The position numbers and the translations under genes are program-made. A stretch of DNA of 64,000 bases from Lagopus muta (lineage: Eukaryota > Chordata > Aves > Galliformes > Phasianidae). How positions within the stretch are numbered: position 1 is the stretch's first letter; each line of letters opens with the position of its first letter. The stretch is from NCBI RefSeq assembly GCF_023343835.1, contig NC_064434.1, positions 5,623,505-5,687,504 on the forward strand, given 5' to 3'. The notes under the pieces were generated by a model. It ran no database searches, had not been told where the DNA came from, and was given only the letters and a program-made list of their open reading frames with translations. Of this stretch, positions 49,201 through 60,660 are shown piece by piece.

Positions 49201-51393
49201 AACAGTACACAATAATCTCCATACTTCAGGAGACACCCACAGATGGGTCCTCGAAGATGTCACTGTGTGCTGGCAGTGGGACCCACAGACATCACCCTTT
49301 TGCTTCCTTCCCTGGCAGGTGGGGGCTGGACTGTCATCCAGAAGCGTCAGGATGGCTCAGTTGACTTCAATAGGACCTGGAATGAATATAGGGAGGGCTT
49401 TGGGGATCTGAATGGTGAATTCTGGCTGGGCAATGAGAACATCCACAAGATAACGAGCCAAGGAGACTACTCGCTGCGTATTGACATGGAGGACTGGAAC
49501 AGCAAGCACAAGCATGCCTTCTACCAGATCTTCAGGTAGGCTTTCCCTGGTTCTTGGTAGATGCAAATGGTTCAATGCCAGAAGACACTGAATGATAGGA
49601 TGTTCTCAAGTTTTGCTCAGGTCGGATGTTAGGATATGTTTCTTCTCATAAAGAGCAGTGCTGCAGTGGCACAGCTGCCCAGGGAGGTGGTGGGGTCCCC
49701 AAACCTGGAGGTATTCCAGAACAGTGGGGATGTGGCACTGAGGGACACAGTGGGCAGTGGACAAAATTGGTGGTAAGTGGTGGTTGGACTTGATCTTAGA
49801 GGTCTTTTCCAACCTGAATGATCCTATAAAACCTGCAGGTATGGGAATCCTGCTGTGGCACAGTCCCCTGCAGCTGGGAGGTGATTCTGCTCAGATTACC
49901 AATCTCAATGTCAAAAACAGGGGCTTGAATCCCATGCTTTTTTCTGGCAGATTCTCCAGCACCTCCATTCTTTGGGGTCATGTTTTCATTTTTACCCCCT
50001 CTATTCATGGATTTTACCTGTTGTGTGTGACATAATGTTATTCAGCATCTGCAGCTCTTTCCCTCCTCTGGTGTTTGTATTACCCATACCACATCAGCCG
50101 CATCCTTTCTTAAGCAAGGGTGACCAGGGCTGCCCAGATGAAATACTTCCTTCTCTCAGCTGGAAATGGTTGTGGGTGACTGTGGAATTGCCTGCCATGG
50201 GAGGGTGTGCAAGGCAGCAGGGAGCATCTGGAGCTTGCAGGCTTAGAGTAGGCACCAAAATAGCTGGATCTATTTAAAAACAAAACAAAACATTACCTGA
50301 AAGTGCCTTGCAACATCCTCTGCCATCAAACACGTGCTCTGAATGGTCACCCGACCTTTCTCATAAGATGTCTTGTGCAGTGTCAGTGACCTTCAACCCT
50401 TGCTAGCCCAGGGCTAATTACTAATTGTCTCTGTATAGGTGAAGAATAAGATGCTTACTTTGTGGCGAGGAGGCAGTACTGTGTAATTAGGGAACTGTCT
50501 TGCCAAAGCTGCCGAAGCCCTTTATTGTGGTTTTAGAGTCACAGTCTGCCCAGCTCAAACCTGTAAGAGCTGCCCTGAGTCACGACACAAGCATGCACAT
50601 CCCACAGAATGGAGAAATACGATGTCTTTGGCTTTCAGAGGTGATGAATCACAGCAGGGATCACGGCCAGAGCAGCTCAACGATTTCTAGGTGTCCCCAC
50701 CAGGAATGCAGGCTTTGCACTCCTCACCTGCATCCTTTGCTTGCAGCATTGAGGACGAGGCCAACTCTTACCGCCTGCACGTGGATGGGTTCAGCGGGAC
50801 GGTGGAGGATTCCTTTGCCTGGTACCACAACAAGAGGAGCTTCAGCACGCCCGACTCAGGGAACATCTGTGCTGAGATCTCCCACGGGGGCTGGTGGTAC
50901 CACCAGTGCTTCTTCTCCAACCTCAACGGGGTGTACTACAAGGTGAGGCGCAGGGCCAAGGAGCCAGGTGTTAAAAGTGCTTTTTCAGTGCCATAGGCCA
51001 GACACCAGCATTAAGGCACGCCGTGGCTTGGGACCGCATGATGGAAGCTCGCAGTGCGGGGTGATTCATGCGACCTGAGTTGCCATCTCCACTGGGAGCA
51101 TGTGAAAAATGTTGAGCTTTAGGTGCTCTTGTCACTGCGTCGCCGTTAAGCTCTTTGCTCGGTGTTTCAGAGCAATCTTTTTTTCGGGTGCTCCCATCCG
51201 GATGACATTTCTCATGCCCGGCCATCTCTCTTTCTCTGCGTCCCAGGGTGGCCGATACTCCATTAAGAACCGCAAGATCCTCGGGCCGGACGGCGTTGTG
51301 TGGTACTCGTGGAAGGACACAGACTACTACTCCCTGAGGAAGGTGGTCATGATGATTCGACCACGCACTTTCCGGCCCCACATCTCCCCATGA
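43274..51393 (+). CDS. Secreted angiopoietin-like protein with coiled coil and fibrinogen-related domain (6 coding exons, 447 aa)
   Basis: Exons 43274-43696 (its exon probably starts at 43170), 47333-47555, 48273-48410, 49319-49535, 50747-50942, 51247-51393; all GT-AG and in frame. Order of parts: hydrophobic signal segment around residues 26-40 ([13 protein letters not shown]); a four-cysteine stretch (C63, C76, C90, C96); charged heptad-like coiled coil about 106-190; fibrinogen-related domain 222-447 with [48 protein letters not shown] and a KKVVMMIRP-like end ([10 protein letters not shown]). Possible N-glycosylation at N149, N186 and in FNRT. The architecture and length fit the ANGPT/ANGPTL family (extracellular ligands), but I cannot assign it to ANGPTL1-8 or FGL1/2. 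The start is uncertain: in-frame ATGs occur at 43235, 43274 and 43310; 43274 has the best context (purine at -3, G at +4). Receptor and role are unknown. Confidence 0.9.
44680..45058 (+). repeat. Two adjacent CR1 LINE 3' ends
   Basis: The first copy runs from 'agaggatagatttaggttagatataagg' to 'aaggattctatgattcta'; a second truncated copy follows and ends 'gattctatggttctataattctgtg'. Confidence 0.9.
45134..45385 (-). repeat. CR1 LINE 3' fragment
   Basis: Starts 'aaccatagaatcactcagg' and ends near 'ccaccctgaacctccactgg'. It is inverted relative to the pair immediately to its left. Confidence 0.9.
47618..47965 (-). repeat. CR1 LINE 3' fragment, about 350 bp
   Basis: From 'cacagaatcccagggcgg' through 'aacctggccttgagcacc' to 'ctgagaggagccagtgtc'. 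It lies directly after the second coding exon of the fibrinogen-domain gene. Confidence 0.9.
48411..49318. other. Intron 48411-49318 of the fibrinogen-domain gene
   Basis: Unique noncoding sequence; nothing recognised. Confidence 0.45.
49536..50746. other. Intron 49536-50746 of the fibrinogen-domain gene
   Basis: Contains the CR1 piece at about 49590-49832 and a short (AAAAC)n run at 50275-50290; otherwise nothing recognised. Confidence 0.5.
49590..49832 (+). repeat. CR1 LINE 3' end
   Basis: Reads 'ggtcggatgttaggatatgtttcttc' to 'ggtcttttccaacctgaatgatcc'. It lies about 55 bases downstream of an exon end. Confidence 0.85.
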
Positions 51394-53330
51394 AGGAGCC
51401 ATGGGCGTTCTTCAATCCACCTAAGAGTGAATGCTGGGAACAGACGGCTGGAAATAGCTTGTTGTGAGGAAAAACTAGAGACCGAGGAACCGAGCCACCA
51501 TCCTTCCTGAACTGAACCAACAGCCGAAGTGTCAAGGCCTCCAGCAAGGGACTGGGGGATAAAAGCCCTTCTGACAACATGGAGGTGGGTGATGAGAACT
51601 GCTTTGCAGAGATGAGCATGGAGCTTGCTGGCTCTTCAGATAGCAGCAGTCCTTGGTGTGCTTGGGCTTCCTCAGGACCCGAGCCCAAATCTGGGCATTG
51701 GTTTTGGCTGGATGATGGGAGTTTATGTCGAAAAACGGAGATGCTGAGTAACCTGGATGCAAATCTGGCTGTAATTTCAAGCCAGAAATCTTGTGGACAT
51801 TTTCCACATAGGACGCGATTGATCAGTTCTTTCTCTGTAAAAGGTGAGCATCTCTCTGGGCATGGCTGTTTCTGTGCTCAGGTGGCCATGTGTGTTTTTA
51901 GTACTGAAGATCCACCACTATCACAACACAGATGTCCTAGGGTGGGTTCAAGGTGCTAAGGCAGCCCTGGGGATGTGGGGCAACCAAGGTTGGATGGAAT
52001 CCATAGATGGATTAATGGGAAAAGTAGGAGGAAAGTCTGCAGTGGTCCCTGCTTCTGTAGCAGGGACAATTTATCTGCAACAATGACACTCCAAATAATA
52101 GGATTTAAGAATCAAATTGTTGACTGCTTTCCATTTTCCATTCTGTTTTCACCTTTCCAACCTTTTGCTGGCAAAGAACTTCTGATGAACTTTCTATCCA
52201 CCTCAAAAGTGGTCTTCAGGAATGGTTAGGTATGACATTAAGTCTTCTTTAACTGCCTTACTCTGGATAAAGATTGTCACTGTTCACTTTTAATTTTTGT
52301 AGCCACCTTTCAAGCATTCTAAAAATGAGTATCCCCATGACATATTATTATTACAATAATATAAACAATATTATTTGTGGTTTGCCTTGGTTGCCTTCTA
52401 TGGCAGTTGTTTCCAAGACTGATGGTGCTTGGGAGTTGCAATGCAATGCCCTATGCTGTTGTGCCATCATGTGCAAGGAGCATCAGGGCACTACCAGTGA
52501 TGAATGGAGAGCTCTCTTGCTTCATGACATGAGTGTCTTGCTTGGCACCATCCTTTTAGGGTCCTGGCTCCTTGCTGCCCTCACTGGGCAGCCCTGTGGA
52601 CCCACGTAGCATGTTTGTTGCCATGTCTGCAATTGAACTTTGCATCCTGCTGGGGGTCTAGCTACATGACCCAGCATGATTTTGTGCCCAAGTCAGAAGA
52701 ATGTCTGGAACAGTTCTCTTCTGATGTCTTGTGTCAATGAAAGCATTTCCATCCGTGTGATAATTGGAACCCAGTGCATCCACTGGGCATGGAGATCACC
52801 TGCCCGTGCTCCATAGGTCTCCACGGCTGGAAAAGGCATCTGAACTGGGGATGGAAGAAACACAACAAAGTCAACAAAAGCTCCTTGGTGTGCGTGGCCT
52901 GAGGCTAGGCTGGCAAACACCTTGAATGGGGAGAAAGTGCTGGGGAAGAGGAAGAACAGGGAAGTGTTATATTAGCTGTTGTATGATACAGTGCTGAAAG
53001 CACTGGAGATATGCCATCCACAGGCTTCTCCCCAGCACAAGTTGTGGTCTCCTGGCTCTGCTCCCCGTGTCCCCACTGCCCTCCTCAAAGATTCTGGGGC
53101 CTTTCTATGTCCCCATGGCAGGAGCTCCCTCAGTGTCTCCCTGCCTCCTCCATCCTCAGCCCAGCACAGGTTCCTCTTTCCATCGTGTCATGATTTTTCC
53201 ACCCCTTCAGGCTCCTCTTGGCACATGCTGTTGTGGTCTATGACGTAGAGTCCTTGGGTGGAGCAATATATTCTCTTCTTCTCTAGTTTCTTTTATTTTA
53301 AAATTTTTATTAAAATAAGATGCACTAAAC
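51394..53330 (+). other. Probable 3' UTR of the fibrinogen-domain gene and short spacer
   Basis: No coding signal. AT-rich patches at about 52340-52380 and 53280-53330. The extent of the UTR is uncertain. Confidence 0.4.
53309..53314 (+). terminator. Candidate polyadenylation signal ATTAAA
   Basis: ATTAAA in an AT-rich patch about 1.9 kb after the stop of the fibrinogen-domain gene. It is the best plus-strand signal found before STMN4, but a weak one. Confidence 0.3.
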
Positions 53331-53796
53331 AAAGAGTGATTTTTGCTGTGGGTTTACACAGCTCCTACAAATCTGCTAGTGATCAGCCTCCAGAATCATG
53401 CTGATGTACAAGAGCTGTGCATCTTGCCCATTCCTTTTGCCTGTGGCTCTTCTTCCCTTTTAACAGGCTCTTTTTTTGCCCCCTGCTCCTCTCCCACAGA
53501 GGATGAGTGTGATGAGTACTGAGCATCACAACCCTGCTTCCATAGGGAGGTCTGGATTCCCTCTGGGATTTGCATTAATGCTGGCACTGAATCCCACACC
53601 CATGGGAGCACCTACTTCTTGGTTAGCACCCATCTTGCAAGGCTTTCCAGGGCCAAGACATCCTTGGCTCTGAAGGAAAGAACACTTGGTTCCTTTGGTA
53701 AAGTGGTTCTAAATTTTACCCCAACCCAAAAGAAGACAATGCACACACACCACACACTGCACAGGTCATGAGAAAACAAAAGAAATGCCAAGGCAG

Positions 53797-53802
53797 TTTA
53801 TT
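53797..53802 (-). terminator. STMN4: STMN4 polyadenylation signal AATAAA
   Basis: AATAAA on the minus strand, followed 35-65 bases on by a GT-rich element (gtgcagtgtgtggtgtgtgt). Confidence 0.65.
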
Positions 53803-54119
53803 TACAATTGTTGTATACAAAAAAAGGACAGCTCGTGCCACAGCTAGAACAGCCCCCTCCATCTCCTTCGCACACTGCCTTCTCCCACACTCCCATTTTC
53901 GACAGCCCCTCATGGCTCAAGGCTGGCCCCACCCCGGCCCCAGGATCCAGGCAAGAATCTCATGGCATGAGAAAAGACGTGGCTCCCCCTGGATCTGAAT
54001 CAGTGCTAGGAGAACCTTATCTGGCCATAGAGGAGACTGAGACCTTGGTTTGGAGCAGGGTTAGAGGTGCCCGGGTCAGGCTGCATTGGGTGTATCCCAT
54101 CCCTGCTTCTCAGCGTGGG

Positions 54120-54320
54120 GTCATAGAATCATAGCATGGCTTAGGTTGGAGGGGACCATAAAGATCATCTAGTTCCAACCTTCTGCCATGGGCAGTGCTG
54201 CCACCCACCAAATCAGGTTGCCCTGGGCTCCTTCCAACCTGGCCTTGAGTGCCTCCAGGGGTGAGGCACCCATAGCTTCTCTGGGCAGCCTATGCCACTG
54301 CTGGTCCTCTTTGCCTCTTG
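54120..54320 (-). repeat. CR1 LINE 3' fragment within the STMN4 3' UTR
   Basis: Starts 'tcatagaatcatagcatggc' and runs through 'caacctggccttgagtgcc' to 'ctatgccactgc'. A T-rich run follows at about 54320-54345. Confidence 0.9.
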
Positions 54321-55082
54321 TTTTTTTTTTGTTTTTTTTTTGTTCCATCACAGTTTCCACAACCTTGCCCAGTTTCCCTCTCCTGCTCCAACACTCCCTA
54401 TTCTAACACCCATTTAAGCTGTTGACTCTGAAAGGGGATTTCATCCAAGAGTGCCCGAGAAGATGAGCCTTGGGAGATCTCTTACAAAATCCAGCAGCTC
54501 TTTGGGAAGTCATGGGGTTTTCCAAATTCACCCTTGGAAAGGATCATCCTGCAGCCAACTAAAGCCTTTGGACTCCCTCCAATGAGGGCTCTCCTCGCCC
54601 CCTCCTCAAAACAGTGCCGTGAGGTCTGTGGGGCTGTAAGTTCCAAATCCAGGCCTTGAAGATGAGGCGGGATGGAGAGAGGAGGGTCACTGAGAGATGC
54701 CATTGCCCCACTGGGGTGGGACAGAGGAGAATCACAGCTGGAGGGGCTCTTGCCTGCCCAGCACCAAACGAAAGTCACACACAATGCACATTCCCCCTTT
54801 CCCTCCCCACCCACTCCATCCCCACCTCTCCGGCCCCAGGCTGGATCCTTCCGACCTCCTGGGCGGGCGGCGCTGATGGACCCCATGGAAATGGTCGCCT
54901 CGAAGCCCACCCGTCCGCTCGCCTCCCTCCCCACCCTCCCCAAAACGACTAGGATGGCTTCACTGGTCAACTCTGTACATTCACAAACAACAAAAGCAGA
55001 GGGACGTCCCTTTCCGCCGGCTGGCCCGGTGCTGCGGCAGCCTCCAACACCTCCCGGAGCTGTCAGTCCAAACATCGCCTCT

Positions 55083-57813
55083 TTACCTGGAGGCCTCTTC
55101 CTTGAGCTCCTTGTTTTTCCTCACTTCTTCTGCATGTTTGTCCTGTGGGGAGGTGGGAGGGAAGGAGGGATGCGTTAGATCGCCCGACTTCGGGATGGCG
55201 GCTTCGCAGGGGTTTCGAAGGCACGAGGTTCATCCCCGCGGGGACACCGGTGGGTCAACAGCGTCCTCTCCTCCCCCAGGGTGTTTTAAGGACGGTGGAG
55301 GCACTCAGGGACAGACAGAACGATTGTCCTTGCCCTCTATCTAGGAGGTAGACGTCCACCAGACAAGATGGAGCGGGAACCCCGAGGAGATGGGGCGAGC
55401 TCGGATTGTCCGCCATTATCTCGTACTCTCTGCCTCTGACCCAAGGCTGGCTGAGGAGCTTGGAGAAGGGCACTGGGTGAGCTCCGTGCAGAAGGAATGG
55501 TTTGGAGGGAGCTGGAGGTGGTGAGGGTGGGACCTTCCGTGCGGAGGTTGGGAGCAGACCTGCTTCGGGGAGAGAGAGGAGGTGTCTGCTCACACCGGCA
55601 GGGTGGGAGCACCTCCGACGTGGAGGCATGGCCCCTCCAGCTCCCACCAGTACATCGGGCTCACAGTGTCCCCATGCGTGACCCCCCACCCCGGGTGGGA
55701 CGTGGCACTAGGGTAGAAGAAGAGGCCCCTCACTGGTGGTGCCCCCAAGGGTTAGTGTCACTCCAAGAGCCATGTATCCCACCCCTGCTCTCCTCAGTGT
55801 GGGGTCGTAAAACCAAAGAATGGCTTAGATTGGAGCGGACCTTAACGATCATCTAGTTCCAACCTCTTTTCATGGGCAGGGCTGCCAACCAGTAGATCAG
55901 GCTGCCCAGGGCCCCATCCAACCTGATCTGGTCCTGTGGCACCCTCCTGTCCCTGTGCATCCCCCCTCCATCCTCGCCAGGCCCTCACCTTCTCCTGCAA
56001 GCGCTCCAGCATGGCTGCTAAATGGGCCTCGCGGTTCTCTTTGTTGGACTCCATCTTCTGCGCCAGCTTCTCCTTGGCCATTTTGATGAAGTTGTTGTTC
56101 TCCTCAATGGCCTTCTGGATGACCTCCCGCTCGTGCTCCCGCTTCTCTGCCAGGTGCTTCAACAGCTCGGCCTCTTGGTACTGTGCAGACAAAACCATGG
56201 CCATGTGGACCGCAGGGACCATAGGTTCCTTCCCATCCCAGCTGAAAATGTCCCCTCCAAACTAAGTGATGGCCCCAAAGTGGGCAGTGCCATGGGAGTG
56301 AGAATCCCAAGTGCAAGGCTGTGTGTCCCCATGGCACATCCCTATGCTGCGCTGCTGAGGAAGACCCCTTGTGCCTACCTTCCTCCTCTCCTCTGCTGCC
56401 TCTAGCTTCTTCTGGATCTCCTCCAGAGATGGGTCGCGCCGCCGGGGCAGTGAGGCATTGAACTCAGGAATGCCATCGAATGATGGGGGCTTCAGGATGA
56501 CCTCGAAAGATTGCCCCGAGGTGCGCTTGTTGAGTTCAATGACTTCCATGTCGGAGATGACACACCAAGTGAGGTCTACCGTGTCTGCTGGAAGAGGGAC
56601 TTGGTGTGACCTCCAGCGCTGGCACATCCCACCCTCTGCCTCCCATGCCATGGGTGATGAATGGACTGAGAGCAGCCCTGCTGGGGAAAAACTTGGGGAA
56701 GCTGGTGGATGAAATGGACTGCCAGTGTTGGAGCCAGGCCAGAGGAGGGCCACAAAAATGACCAGAAACATGGAGCATCTCTTCTATGAAGAGGGGTTGA
56801 GAGAACTAGGGCTGCTCAGTCTCGAGAAAAGAAGGCTCCAGGGAGACCTGATAACAGCTTTCCAGTACCCAAAGGGGGCTTATGAGGAAGATGTAGCCTT
56901 TTTGCCTGTAGTGACAGGACAAGGTGCAATGGCTTTAATTAGAAATAGGGTAGATTTAGATTGGAAATAGGGAGGCTGGTGAGGCACTGGTCCATGTGTA
57001 CCAGCAAAGTTGTGGGTTTCCCATCACTTGAAGGGTTCAAAGTTGGATTGGATGGGGATTTGATGCTCCAGTGAAAGATGTCTATGCAAGAGAGATTGGA
57101 CGGTATCCCTTTGGCCCCAAATGATTCTTTATCTTTGGATAAGCACCCTACATGTCACCACCTTCCCATCTCTCCATGGTTTTCAAGCAAGACCCATACC
57201 CCAAATGCACCCCTTATTTCCACCCTCTATCCTGTGAGCTGGAGCAAGGAGCCCAGCCTACCCATTGGGTCCTACCTTCATACGTGTATGCTGGTTTGTT
57301 CAGGGGGTCTGAGAGGAAGCAGGAACAGAAGAGGGAGACGAGAGGCAGCTCCTTCATCTTCTCTTTGTAAGCTGGGGAGAGATGGTGGGAGTGGGGTCAG
57401 GATGTGGGAGCCTTGCCATTTGCCTGTGATGGGGGTGGTGGCTGGGATTGGAGTTTGCCCAGATGTTGCCAACAGGCTGATACAGGAGGGATAAACAAGG
57501 CATGTAAACGCATCGTGCAATGGGGAAACCAAGGCACTCAGTGATGGGATTCTTTTCTCAACACAGGAAGCATCTGTCCTGGTGCTTTAACCACGCATGT
57601 GACCCCTTGCCTGGCACTTCTGGGATGCCATTAGCACCCCAGGGCGGGAATTAATCCAGGGCAGGATCATTTCTGGGTGGTCTGCATGAGGCCCTGCTCA
57701 GATGAGGGGCTCAGGGGATGCTCCAAAATGGAGTGGATGTCTGGATTGGGTACACAGAGCCACATTGTCCCTTGTTTCCACACATGGCCCCACGACATAC
57801 CGGCTAGAGTCAT
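55083..57813 (-). CDS. STMN4: STMN4 (stathmin-4, RB3), complete, 189 aa
   Basis: Neuronal stathmin that binds alpha/beta-tubulin dimers and modulates microtubule dynamics from Golgi and vesicle membranes. Coding exons on the minus strand: 57801-57813 (MTLA), 57276-57371, 56379-56587, 55989-56180, 55083-55142; all GT-AG. The N-terminal membrane anchor reads [20 protein letters not shown], whose two Cys are the palmitoylation sites. The 209-base exon carries [20 protein letters not shown], a segment diagnostic of STMN4, then [16 protein letters not shown] and the start of the tubulin-binding helix ([17 protein letters not shown]). The next exon continues the helix ([20 protein letters not shown]). 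The end is [13 protein letters not shown]. Length equals that of human STMN4 as I recall it. No break or unusual residue was seen. Confidence 0.97.
55800..55928 (-). repeat. CR1 LINE 3' end in an STMN4 intron
   Basis: Reads 'ttagattggagcggaccttaacgatcatctag' to 'gccccatccaacctg'. It lies between the last two coding exons. Confidence 0.85.
56725..57140 (+). repeat. CR1 LINE 3' fragment in an STMN4 intron, about 415 bp
   Basis: Begins 'ccaggccagaggagggccac' and runs through 'gttgagagaactagggctgctcag' to a degraded tail 'ccccaaatgattctttatc'. It fills most of the intron 56588-57275. Confidence 0.9.
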
Positions 57814-57858
57814 GGCTTGGCAATCCTTGAGTGTCTGCAGCAGCAACAATTCTGAGGC
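57814..57858 (-). other. STMN4: STMN4 5' UTR part of exon 2
   Basis: The minus-strand acceptor (ccatctccag|gcctcag) ends at 57859, leaving 45 untranslated bases before the ATG at 57813. Confidence 0.75.
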
Positions 57859-57996
57859 CTGGAGATGGAAAGAGGCAGGATCAGTGCGAGGGATCCAGAG
57901 CTGGGGAACATCACCCTTCCCTGTCCTCTCACCCTGGGACAGCTGCACACTGATACCGCGGCGCATGTACAGCCTGGGTTCTGAGGTGGGCATGTA

Positions 57997-58333
57997 CTGG
58001 TGAGATCAAATGGGCACGTACTGGTGAGATGGGGTGGGTACATCGTGGTAAGATAGGATTGGTGTATGCTGGAGAGGTGGGATTAGCACACCCTGATAAG
58101 GTGGGATGCGCACATCTTGGTGAGATTAGATGGACAAATGGTGATGGGATGGGATGAGCACACACTGGTGAGGTGGGATGGGCAGCTCCGTATGAGATGG
58201 GACTGGAACATACTGGTAAGGTGGACTGAGCACACATTGGTGAGATGGGATGGGCACATCCTGGTGAGACAGGGCAGGGACACACTGGTCAGATATGCTG
58301 GACACCCAGTGGTGGAGTGGTATGAACTGAGTA
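57997..58333. repeat. 24-bp minisatellite, about 14 diverged copies
   Basis: Units of the form ctggtgaggtgggatgggca plus four more bases follow each other with a fixed 24-base period and substitutions but almost no length change. Because 24 is a multiple of three, all frames tend to stay open on both strands. Confidence 0.9.
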
Positions 58334-59815
58334 ACACTCAAATGATGGACACACACAGGTTTGCTGTGATGGTCTCATGCTGTTGGAATGGGAATCTACT
58401 GGTGTGATGTGGCGTGTGAACACCAGCATAGTAAGCACAGGGGCTGTGATGTGATGGACACACACTGATGGCAGCAGCCAGCACAGTGCTTTGAGCATGC
58501 ATAGTCCCTCCCTGCTCCACACTGCCCCATATTTGCACAACCACACGTGTGCCTATGCGTGACTGTGCCGCGACCAGCGTGCACCCACCCACCCACAGCC
58601 CATCACAAACAAATGCAACCCTTATGCACAGCCTCTGCTGGTGCACGAGCTGGGGCTGTGCCATACCCCACGCCCTTATGCATCCTTCTACAAAATGGGA
58701 GCTCGTATCTATGCATTTCCAGCAACCTCCCTGCAGATGCCCTGATCCTTCTCATCCTGTATTATCCCAGAAAGTCTCGACCCCTCCCCTCCCACTGGGA
58801 TCCTACACAATACTCTCTTTAAATTTTGTAATCAACCTGACTGCTGCTTGGCAATGCTGCTGGGGGGGAAAAACTGGAATGGTGTGGTGACAGCCTGCAG
58901 GAACACATTGACTGCAGATGATCCCCTCTTTCTGGTGACCCTTGGAGCCAGGACTGCTCCGATGTGGGGTTACCCACAGGTGTGTAACCCTTCTGAGGGC
59001 TTTCCCCATTGCCTTCCCATAGAGTTTGGCTTTGAGCAGCTGCTGCCCAGCACGGTGCCAAGGTGGGGCAGGGATGCTCTGATGTGCTCACACAAGGCTG
59101 TGCCTGGAAATATGACAGCCTGGAGGAGAGAATTTGCCATGCTCCTGCCTACAAGCCTCCCATTTTTCCTCCTAGTCTTCATTTTGCCTGGGCTTTTATT
59201 GGGAACACGGTTGCATTTGGGCTCTAGAAATCCATTTTCTAGACCTGAATTTTATCTTCCAGATAAAATTCAGCCATCACCTATCAGATCCCAGGGAGGA
59301 GGCTGAGGTCCATCCCTGTGCATAATGCCAGCTGGATCAAGCAGCCATTGGGGCACTCAGAGGATTCCCCCATTCCCAGAGGAGCTGGGTGTGGCTGGAG
59401 CCCTGCTGCAGGTCACCTCTGCCAGCTTCCTGCCATCATCAATAATTCAGTTACTATTGCCCTCTGGATGCCTCTGGGCACATCTGGGCACAGCTGGGGG
59501 CTGCAGGGGGGGGGGTGAAGCTGGGTGGATGCTGCAGAGCCCCATCCAGGCATGACTGTGCCGGGGGAGCGGGGAGCATGGGAAAAGCCTTGGGATTAAA
59601 AGGAAAAAAAGGGTGTGGGGCAGGGGGGTTCCAGGCTGTAAGGACTGGGGGGGGGGCTGCTTCTTGCTGTGTGGCTGGAGGGGGTTTGCCTCACTGGGGA
59701 TGCTGAGCCTGCTGAGGTGAGGGTGCAAGTATGGAAATGATCAAACCCCCCCTCTTCCACGACCCCTCCCCAAACTTTTCAAGGCATTTATTTCCAGAAA
59801 CTAACCCCTCAATAC

Positions 59816-60600
59816 ACCCATCCAAATCTATACATCTATCCAGAGCAACATTCGTCCAAAGCAGTACATCCGACGTCCAACCCCCATCCATTCATCCATC
59901 CATCCATCCATCCATCCATCCATCCATCCATCCATCCATCCATCCATCCATCCATCCATCCAATCCCATACATCCATCTGACCACATCCATCCAACTCCA
60001 TCCATTCATCCAACTCCATGCATCCACCCAATCCCAATGCATATATTCAACCACATCCATCCATCTGACTCCATCCATATACATATCCAGCCCCATCCAT
60101 CTGTCTGACTCTATCCATTTGGCTCCATATGTCCATCCAACTCCATCCATCCATCCAGTCCCAATACATGTATCTGACTCCATCCATCCATCCAACCCCG
60201 TCCTCCCACCTGACTCCCTCTGTCTGTCCATCCATCCATCCATCCGTCCGTCCGTCTGTCCGTCCATCCATGCAAAACCAGTACATGTATCCTACCCCCT
60301 ATGTCCATCCAAAGCAATGTATCCGTCCAACCCCACACCCATCTATCCAATCCCATACACACACCCAAAGCCATACCTCCGTCCTGCTCCACACATCCAT
60401 TTCACCTCCTCATCCACAAAACACAACCCCATCCGTAAGACCCCTCCCTCCCCCTGCATCTCTCTAAAGCAATGCATCCATCGGACCCCCCAGACCCATA
60501 TCCAACTCCATACATCCATCTGACCCCCTCCCGAATAAAACAACCCCCCCATCCATCAGACTCCCCCCCCAGGCATCCATCCATCCATCCGCCTGCTGCA
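59816..60600. repeat. (CATC)n microsatellite region, pure core at 59891-59962
   Basis: A pure catc/atcc array of about 72 bases is flanked on the right by roughly 600 bases of interrupted CCAT-containing units, including a ccgt-variant stretch near 60242-60262. Confidence 0.95.
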
Positions 60601-60605
60601 CTCAC

Positions 60606-60660
60606 CGCACTGTCGGTGCCTGCGCTGCCTCCCCGTGCTCTCCAGGCTCTTTAACGTGGG
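60606..60660 (-). other. STMN4: STMN4 noncoding exon 1 (5' end approximate)
   Basis: The donor on the minus strand is cagtgcg|gtgagt, with the intron starting at 60605. The 5' end is a guess from the promoter elements above it; no TATA box is obvious. Confidence 0.55.

Larger units (their letters stand above)
53780..55082 (-). other. STMN4: STMN4 3' untranslated region (inferred)
   Basis: Runs from the TAA at 55083-55085 to the AATAAA at 53797-53802 on the minus strand, about 1.3 kb. It includes a CR1 fragment at 54120-54320. Confidence 0.6.
57859..60605. other. STMN4 intron 1, rich in simple repeats
   Basis: Holds a 24-bp minisatellite (57997-58333), G-runs near 59508 and 59650, and a long CATC-based microsatellite region (59816-60600) that reaches the exon 1 donor. 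Nothing coding is supported; long open frames here are translations of the repeats. Confidence 0.7.

Noticed and set aside
54482-55178. Open frames on both strands near the STMN4 last exon
   Set aside because: They overlap the real last exon in the wrong frame and the 3' UTR.
57929-58337. Cys-Ala-His-Pro-Ile-Ser repeat protein
   Set aside because: Reading of the 24-bp minisatellite inside STMN4 intron 1.
59836-60267. Long minus-strand open frames made of Trp-Met-Asp-Gly repeats
   Set aside because: They are translations of the CATC microsatellite; low complexity, no start or splice context, no family.
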